Shown piece by piece: positions 59,022 to 64,000 of a stretch of DNA of 64,000 nt. Origin of the DNA: Luteococcus peritonei (GTDB lineage: Bacteria; Actinomycetota; Actinomycetes; Propionibacteriales; Propionibacteriaceae). Position 1 is the first letter of the stretch. The number at the start of each line of letters is the position of its first letter. The notes beneath the pieces are model-generated. The model was given only the letters and a program-made list of their open reading frames with translations, had not been told where the DNA came from and made no database searches. The DNA is taken from the NCBI RefSeq assembly GCF_039526385.1, contig NZ_BAAAIX010000004.1, positions 1-64,000 of the forward strand, in the 5' to 3' direction. The translations under genes were made by a program, and so were the position numbers.

Positions 59022-59916
59022 GCGGACCGCGATCCCCGCGCAGCTCCAGACGGGAGCGGCGGGGCCTGAAGCCCACGGTGCAGCCCGGTCTGGCCTGCGC
59101 CAGGCGGTCGGCATCGGGCCCGTCCACCACGGCGATCACCGGGTAGCCCCCGGTGGTGGGGTGGTCGGGTCCGAAGACCAACGGCAGCCCCGAGGTGGGC
59201 ACCTGCACCGCGCCGCGCACCACGGCCTCGCTGGCCAGTTCCTCGGTGACGGCGCGGGTGAGGCGGGGGCCGTCGAGGCGTGCGCCGACGCGGTCCGACT
59301 CCGAGGTCATCTGCCAGGTGCCACGTGCGAGCAGGGCGCGGGCCTCGGGGGCGAACCAGTCCTCGCGGGGTCCCCAGGTGGCGCCCAGCTCCAGGTGCTC
59401 GCTCGGGCCTCCGGTTGCCACCGCCAGGTCGGTGCCCAGCAGCGCCTCGCGGCCCGCAGTCCCGACCAGCAGCTCCTGCCCGGCCTGCAGCGGCGCAGGG
59501 CCCATCTGTCGCGTCGGGTCGCTGGACAGGCTGCCGAAGACGCGTCGGCCCTCCAGGCCACCGCGCACCGCCAGATAGCTGCGCAGGCCGCGGACCGGCA
59601 CGCCCACCTCCAGCAGCTCCCCCTCGCGCAGCAGCACGGGGGACAGCACGTCCACGCCTCGTCCGGCGACAGTGAGCGGCGCCTCGGCGCCGGTGAGCGC
59701 CACCAGCATGTCACCGTCGACGGCGCGCAGCGCCAGCTGCCCCATCAGCAGTTCCAGCGAGGCCGCCCCCGCCTGGTTGCCCACCAACCGGTTGCCCAGG
59801 TGCCAGGCGGCCCGATCGAAGGCGCCGCCCGCGCTCACCCCGAGGTGCGCCAGGCCCGGCCGGCCGCCGTCCTGCAAGAGGGTTCGGGGTCCGGGCCGTT
59901 CCACCAGCAGTCTCAC
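58999..59916 (-). CDS. pxpC: 5-oxoprolinase subunit C (biotin-dependent carboxyltransferase-like)
   Basis: A 305-residue subunit of the ATP-dependent 5-oxoprolinase PxpABC, which opens 5-oxoproline (pyroglutamate) to glutamate. Motifs: ERPGPRTLLQDGGRPGLAHLG at the start and FGPDHPTTGGYPVIAVV near the end. GTG 59916 lies 1 base after the pxpB stop, so it is coupled to it. The last 23 bases overlap the 3' end of metG. Confidence 0.92.
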   Translation of the reverse strand: MRLLVERPGPRTLLQDGGRPGLAHLGVSAGGAFDRAAWHLGNRLVGNQAGAASLELLMGQLALRAVDGDMLVALTGAEAPLTVAGRGVDVLSPVLLREGELLEVGVPVRGLRSYLAVRGGLEGRRVFGSLSSDPTRQMGPAPLQAGQELLVGTAGREALLGTDLAVATGGPSEHLELGATWGPREDWFAPEARALLARGTWQMTSESDRVGARLDGPRLTRAVTEELASEAVVRGAVQVPTSGLPLVFGPDHPTTGGYPVIAVVDGPDADRLAQARPGCTVGFRPRRSRLELRGDRGPLSPAARG

Positions 59917-59917
59917 A

Positions 59918-60550
59918 TCACACCGCCTCGAAGCGGATCCGCGCACCCGGCACCAGCAGGGCCGGGGGTTGGCGTTCGACATCCCACAGGCGCGCATCGG
60001 TGGTGCCGACAAGCTGCCAGCCGCCGGGGGAGGCCTGCGGGTAGATGCCGGTGAGGTCACCGGCGAGCGCGACGCTGCCGGCCGGGATCCGGGTGCGTGG
60101 GGTCTCGTGCCGGGGCACTGTCAGGCCGCCGCTCTCGCCGGACAGGTAGCCGAAGCCCGGCATGAAGCCGGCGAACTCGACGGTCCACAGCTGTCCGGTG
60201 TGGCGGGCCACCACCTCGGCGGGGCTGATCCCCACGATCCGGGCCACCTCGGCGAGGTCCGCGCCGTCGTAGCGCACCTCGATGGTCACCGGTTCGGAGG
60301 CCGTCCGGTCCGCCTCGTCGAGGCCCGTGACCAGCAGCCGCTCGATGTGACTTGCCGCTCGTTCCAGTGCGGCCTCGTCGCGACACTGCACGGCGACCGT
60401 GTGCTGGGCGGGCACCAGCTCGACCACGTCCTCCACGGGGTCTGCGAGTAGTGCCTGGTGCAGGCGTCGACGCATGCCGGGCTCGTCCAGCTCCACCAGC
60501 AGGCCCGCGGGCCCCAGCGGTCGCAGCCGGTACCACTGGCCCTGGGTCAC
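59918..60550 (-). CDS. pxpB: 5-oxoprolinase subunit B
   Basis: A 210-residue subunit of PxpABC (KipI/allophanate hydrolase subunit 1 fold). The core motif is FAGFMPGFGYLSG followed by PRHETPRTRIPAGSVALAG and QASPGGWQLVG. GTG 60550 overlaps the pxpA stop by 4 bases. In this complex PxpB and PxpC together with PxpA hydrolyse 5-oxoproline using ATP. Confidence 0.93.
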   Translation of the reverse strand: MTQGQWYRLRPLGPAGLLVELDEPGMRRRLHQALLADPVEDVVELVPAQHTVAVQCRDEAALERAASHIERLLVTGLDEADRTASEPVTIEVRYDGADLAEVARIVGISPAEVVARHTGQLWTVEFAGFMPGFGYLSGESGGLTVPRHETPRTRIPAGSVALAGDLTGIYPQASPGGWQLVGTTDARLWDVERQPPALLVPGARIRFEAV

Positions 60551-61320
60551 GCGAAGGCTCGCAGGTCCATGCCGTCGGCCTCGAGGGCGGTGCGGATCGC
60601 CCGCGCCATCGCCACGGCGCCGGGGGAGTCCCCGTGCACGCAGACCGACTCCACGTCGATGGTGACGGTGCTGCCGTCGACGGCGGTGACCGTGCCGGAG
60701 CGGACCAGCTCCACCATCCGTGCGGCCACCTGGTCCTGGTCGTGCAGCACCGCCCCTTCCAGCCGGCGCGAGACGAGCGTGCCGTCGGCGGTGTAGGCGC
60801 GGTCGGCGAAGGCCTCGCGGACCGCACGGATCCCGGTCCGTTCGGCCTCGGCCAGCACCGCAGAGCCGGGCAGGCCCAGGATCGCCAGCGGCTGCTCCAG
60901 GGTCTGGTTCACCGCGGCAACGGCCTGCACCACGGCGCCGGCCTGGCCCTCATGGTGCACGATGGCGTTGTAGAGCGCGCCATGGGGCTTGACGTAGTCC
61001 ACCCGGGTCCCGGCGGTGCGGGCGATCGTGCACAGCGCCCCGATCTGGTAGACCAGCTCGTCGCGCAGTTGCGCGGGCGGGACGTCGATGAAGTTGCGTC
61101 CGAAACCGGCCAGGTCGCGGTAGGCGACGTGGGCCCCGATGCGCACGCCACGGCGGGCTGCGGCGGAGCAGGTGCGCACCATGGTGGAGGCGTCGCCGGC
61201 ATGGAAGCCGCAGGCGATGTTCGCCGAGGTGACCACCTCCAGCAGGTCCTCGTCCTGCCCCATCTGCCAGGCGCCGAAGGACTCGCCCATGTCGGCATTG
61301 AGGTCAATCACGCGGCTCAT
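60547..61320 (-). CDS. pxpA: 5-oxoprolinase subunit A (LamB/YcsF)
   Basis: A 257-residue LamB/YcsF-fold subunit. Motifs: IDLNADMGESFG at the N-terminus, ANIACGFHAGDASTM, and VKPHGALYN. First gene of pxpABC on the minus strand. ATG 61320 is the natural start, being close before the conserved IDLNADMG. 5-oxoproline arises spontaneously from glutamine and from N-terminal protein damage, so the operon is a housekeeping clean-up system. Confidence 0.93.
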   Translation of the reverse strand: MSRVIDLNADMGESFGAWQMGQDEDLLEVVTSANIACGFHAGDASTMVRTCSAAARRGVRIGAHVAYRDLAGFGRNFIDVPPAQLRDELVYQIGALCTIARTAGTRVDYVKPHGALYNAIVHHEGQAGAVVQAVAAVNQTLEQPLAILGLPGSAVLAEAERTGIRAVREAFADRAYTADGTLVSRRLEGAVLHDQDQVAARMVELVRSGTVTAVDGSTVTIDVESVCVHGDSPGAVAMARAIRTALEADGMDLRAFA

Positions 61321-61386
61321 GGAGCCGACACTCGTTCACCGCCGCACCGCTGTCAAGCCAGGCCGGCGGCGTGGCCGCCGGGGTGG

Positions 61387-61392
61387 CAGGGT
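61387..61392 (+). promoter_or_regulatory. Predicted -10-like box of the DUF2891 gene
   Basis: CAGGGT followed by 6 bases and ATG 61399. This is a CANNNT variant, weaker than the TANNNT boxes but with the same spacing. Confidence 0.3.
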
Positions 61393-61398
61393 GGTGCC

Positions 61399-62448
61399 AT
61401 GACCCAGGCCCAGCCGAGCAGCCCGCCCTGCCCCCACCCCGCCATCGACCGGGAGGCGGAGGGCTGGGCCAGGACCGTCGTCCACGGCCTGCGCACCCGG
61501 TTCCCGTGGGCCTCCGCCCACATGTCCACCGGTCCGGACGACTGCGACGTCACACCCTGGCGGCTGCACCCGGCCTTCCACGGCTGCCTCGACTGGCACT
61601 CGTCGGTGCACATGCAGGCCTCAGGCGTGCTGCTCATGGAGCTGTGCCCGCAGGCCGTCTCGCAGCAGACGCGCGACGAGCTGACCGCTGAGCTCGACGC
61701 CCGCCTCACGCCCGAGGCATGTGGCGTGGAGGCGCAGTACCTGCGGGCCCATCCCGGTTTCGAACGGCCCTACGGCTGGGGCTGGGCCACGCAACTGGCG
61801 GTGGCGGTGCACCGTTCGGGCCACCCCCACGCCCCGGCCTGGGAGCCGGCCGTGATGCTGGTGGCCCAGGCCGCCTTCGACAACCTGCTGGCCTGGCTGC
61901 CCAAGCTCACTCGTCCGGTGCGCAACGGGCAGCACGACAACACGGCCTTCGGTGTCGCACTCTGCCTCGAGGCCGCCCGAGAGCTGGGACGGGCCGACGT
62001 CGTGGTGGCCGTGGAGCGAGCCGTGCTGCACTGGTACGGCAAGGACACCGACTATCCCTCGCGCTACGAGCCGGGCGGCAACGACTTCCTCTCACCGGCG
62101 CTGTGCGAGGCAGCCCTGGTGCAGCAGGTGCTCCGGGCCGAGGACTTCCGGGCCTGGCTGCAGCGCTTCCTGCCCGAGCTCGCGGAGGAGGGCGACGTCC
62201 TGCTGGAGACCCCGCAGGTGATCGACACCACCGACGGCAAGCTGGTGCACCTCTACGGCCTGGCACTCGTCCGGGCCTGGATGCTGCGCGAACTGGCCCC
62301 GGTGCTCGTCCCGCCGCGTCGGGAGCGGGCGCTGGCCGCTGCCGACCAGCAGGCGGACTGGGCCCGTGAGCAGATCAACCACGGCGACTTCATGAGCACC
62401 CACTGGCTGGTCAGCTTCGCCCTGCGGGCAGAACTGGCTCGCCAGTAA
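61399..62448 (+). CDS. DUF2891 family protein
   Basis: A 349-residue protein, cytoplasmic by composition, matching the DUF2891 family: HPAFHGCLDWHSSVHMQAS near the start, RPYGWGWATQLAV in the middle, EPGGNDFLSPALCEAAL late. The helical repeat pattern with conserved His, Asp and Trp suggests an alpha/alpha-barrel enzyme such as a glycan-active one, but that is inference. No close partners; the sigma-factor operon follows. Confidence 0.78.
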   Translation: MTQAQPSSPPCPHPAIDREAEGWARTVVHGLRTRFPWASAHMSTGPDDCDVTPWRLHPAFHGCLDWHSSVHMQASGVLLMELCPQAVSQQTRDELTAELDARLTPEACGVEAQYLRAHPGFERPYGWGWATQLAVAVHRSGHPHAPAWEPAVMLVAQAAFDNLLAWLPKLTRPVRNGQHDNTAFGVALCLEAARELGRADVVVAVERAVLHWYGKDTDYPSRYEPGGNDFLSPALCEAALVQQVLRAEDFRAWLQRFLPELAEEGDVLLETPQVIDTTDGKLVHLYGLALVRAWMLRELAPVLVPPRRERALAAADQQADWAREQINHGDFMSTHWLVSFALRAELARQ

Positions 62449-62471
62449 GAGCATCCGGATGCCCGAAGCGG

Positions 62472-62477
62472 CACAAT
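62472..62477 (+). promoter_or_regulatory. Predicted -10-like box of the sigma-factor gene
   Basis: CACAAT followed by 7 bases and ATG 62485, like the box before the RNase HI gene. Confidence 0.35.
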
Positions 62478-62484
62478 TCCTGCC

Positions 62485-63156
62485 ATGGGCCGGGAACCAT
62501 CCGCTGCCTGCGGACAGCAACCGGGCATGACGAGCATCCAGGTGCTGCCCCGGCGGCGCACGAGCGGGGGAGTGGCGATGGTGGGTCCCCAGCCGGTCAC
62601 CGCGGCGAGGCGCAGCAGCGCGGACGACCTGGCCGTTCGGCTGCGCGCCGGGGACGCGGCCGCCATGGCGGACCTCTACGACCGCTTCGGTGACCGGATC
62701 TACAACTACTGCTACCGGCGCACCGTCTCGTGGAGCGAGGCCGAGGACCTCACCAGTGAGGTCTTCCTCACCGCCTGGCGGATCCACCACAAGGCGCACG
62801 GCAGCCCTGAGGAGCTGCTCTGCTGGCTCTACGCCATCGCCACCAACCTGTTGCGCAACCATGACCGCTCCCGCCGTCGTGGCCATGCGGCCGTGCTGCG
62901 CCTTGACCCGCCCGCGGAGGCTGCTCCCGCCGACGAGGTGGTGGAGCGGATGTCTGCCGACGAGCGGGTCCGGGCCGCCCTGGACCGGCTGGCCGACTTC
63001 CCGCGCAGTCACCAGGACGTCTTCTGGCTCGTGACCTGGGAAGGGCTGACCTACGAACAGGTTGCCGCCGCCCTCGACTGTCCGGTGGGCACCGTCCGTT
63101 CCCGTCTCTCCCGCGTGCGCCAGGCGCTGCGGCTCACCGATGAGGCTGTGCGATGA
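62485..63156 (+). CDS. ECF-like sigma-70 family sigma factor
   Basis: A 223-residue sigma factor. Region 2 includes LYDRFGDRIYNYCYRR and EDLTSEVFLTAWR. Region 4 includes LPRSHQDVF-like FPRSHQDVFWLVTWEGLTYEQVA and CPVGTVRSRLSRVRQAL. The start is uncertain: ATG 62485 would be leaderless, but ATG 62578 (192 residues) has GGGGGAG ahead of it and matches the usual family length better. The stop overlaps the next gene (ATGA), which would be expected to encode its controller. Confidence 0.85.
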   Translation: MGREPSAACGQQPGMTSIQVLPRRRTSGGVAMVGPQPVTAARRSSADDLAVRLRAGDAAAMADLYDRFGDRIYNYCYRRTVSWSEAEDLTSEVFLTAWRIHHKAHGSPEELLCWLYAIATNLLRNHDRSRRRGHAAVLRLDPPAEAAPADEVVERMSADERVRAALDRLADFPRSHQDVFWLVTWEGLTYEQVAAALDCPVGTVRSRLSRVRQALRLTDEAVR

Positions 63157-64000
63157 ACCTGTTCACCCCTCCCGAACCTCGCCCGGCACCCGAACGGCTA
63201 CGCGCCAGGATCCTGGCCGAGGTGGAGCAGGACGTGCTCGACGGCCGCGACGAGGATGACCAGCGGGGCCGGCCACGTCGCTGGCTGGCCCCGGTGGTGG
63301 CCGCCGGCCTGCTCGCCGCCCTCGCCGGTGGTGCGGCGGTGATGAACGGCGTCGGGCTGCCAGGGCCGGCGAATGCCCTGAGCGCGACGCCCGAGGAGGG
63401 ACTGGTGGGCGATGCCCTGGCCTGGTCCTGCCGGGTGCGCCATGAGGAGCAGCTGGGCCTGGCTGCTCAGGGTGTCGTGCTGAGCCCCTCGGGACGCACC
63501 GCGCTGGCCTTCAGCAGCGGGGAGCAGTTTCTGCTCTGCTCGGCCAGCGAGCAGGCGGTCGGGACCGGGCGGATGGACGCCGACGGCGTCGCCACCCTGG
63601 ACACCACCATCGGCGACCACCACCTGCTGGCTGCCGGTGGCCAGGCCGTCGGCGGGGCCGACCGCGGGCGGCTGGGGGAGGACGGCGTGAGGGTGCAGGA
63701 CGGCTGGTGGGTCGCAGACCGGGTGGTGCCCACCGAGGCGCTGGCCGCCGAGCCGGACGCCCTGGAGGTGGTGCTCGACGGGCCCGACGGTGTCTCCGCT
63801 GCCCAGATGCTGATCCCCTGGCCCGGCATCCAACGCTCCTGGGGGCTGACCGGCGGACCCCTGGAGGAGGCCTGCCGTCAGGCGCACCTGCCCGAGGAGG
63901 GCAGCCTGTCCGCCAGCCTGGCCAGCCCTGAGGGGCACGGCCTGCTGCAGGTGCTCGCCGACGGCAGCCTGCAGGCCTGCACCGCCGACGGCGAGGCCGC
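63153..64000 (+). CDS. Membrane protein following the sigma factor, cut by the right edge
   Basis: At least 282 residues, open to the right edge. A polar N-terminus with ERLRARILAEVEQDVL (about 14-29) is followed by one membrane helix (about 48-66, LAPVVAAGLLAALAGGAAV) and an outside region with Cys residues. ATG 63153 overlaps the sigma stop by 4 bases, so it is likely to be functionally linked, perhaps as an anti-sigma or surface partner. It shows no HxxxCxxC zinc anti-sigma motif in the visible part. The layout is like the CU044_5270-type proteins found beside sigma genes in actinobacteria. Confidence 0.65.
   Translation, partial: MNLFTPPEPRPAPERLRARILAEVEQDVLDGRDEDDQRGRPRRWLAPVVAAGLLAALAGGAAVMNGVGLPGPANALSATPEEGLVGDALAWSCRVRHEEQLGLAAQGVVLSPSGRTALAFSSGEQFLLCSASEQAVGTGRMDADGVATLDTTIGDHHLLAAGGQAVGGADRGRLGEDGVRVQDGWWVADRVVPTEALAAEPDALEVVLDGPDGVSAAQMLIPWPGIQRSWGLTGGPLEEACRQAHLPEEGSLSASLASPEGHGLLQVLADGSLQACTADGEA

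Overview
This is a high-GC Gram-positive chromosome segment, almost certainly Actinomycetota and most likely in or near Propionibacteriaceae. The evidence is strong G/C preference at third codon positions, frequent GTG starts, dense GTGA/ATGA overlaps, CIRCE-controlled groESL with a GroEL1-type tail, an IdeR/DtxR-type iron box, GuaB3, DUF3017 after folD, a PerM-like protein before purN, and many start codons placed 6-7 bases after a TANNNT box (predicted leaderless mRNAs). Family-level placement is inference. I see no rRNA, tRNA, insertion sequence, prophage, CRISPR array or replication origin. The window reads as core chromosome with small accessory insertions.

Layout. 0-5 kb: an MFS transporter gene broken by one in-frame TAG, then a Nudix hydrolase, a THUMP-like methyltransferase and an FGGY sugar kinase. 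4.9-7.2 kb: groES-groEL behind two CIRCE operators. 7.4-10.6 kb: mannitol PTS (mtlA) and mtlD. 10.7-18.8 kb: guanine nucleotide synthesis (guaB, guaB3-type, then guaA), with a chorismate mutase, a GH3 beta-glucosidase and cysK in between. 18.8-19.1 kb: a 92-bp tandem repeat starting in the last codons of guaA. 19.2-27.2 kb: PspC/LiaF-like envelope-stress genes and a PspC-histidine kinase/LuxR regulator pair, separated by a four-gene iron-siderophore ABC operon. 27.3-34.7 kb: a small stress membrane protein, cardiolipin-synthase-like PLD protein, PcrA helicase, M23 peptidase and a membrane-anchored protein of unknown role.

34.8-44.7 kb: PerM-like protein, purN, purH, folD and DUF3017 (purine and one-carbon metabolism), malate dehydrogenase, a secreted lysozyme-like enzyme, an acetate-type symporter with its DUF485 partner, and purU. 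44.7-54.9 kb: a CNNM/CorC-like protein with a short upstream ORF, an APH-fold protein, a BMP-type nucleoside ABC transporter followed by cytidine deaminase, and an LCP cell-wall ligase. 55-64 kb: an RNase HI-DUF4440 fusion, a secreted zinc peptidase, metG, the 5-oxoprolinase genes pxpABC, a DUF2891 protein, and an ECF-like sigma factor followed by a membrane protein cut by the window edge.

How it fits together: purN, purH, folD, purU, guaB and guaA cover much of late purine synthesis and its formyl-folate supply, and the BMP transporter with cytidine deaminase adds nucleoside salvage. Envelope functions (PspC/LiaF, M23, lysozyme-like, LCP, cardiolipin synthase) recur. I did not find a clearly new multi-gene system. 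The most unusual items are the guaA 3' tandem repeats with a related element after groES, the amber-interrupted transporter, the run of predicted leaderless genes including a 34-codon ORF coupled to the CNNM gene, and a sequence motif shared upstream of two cell-wall hydrolase genes.
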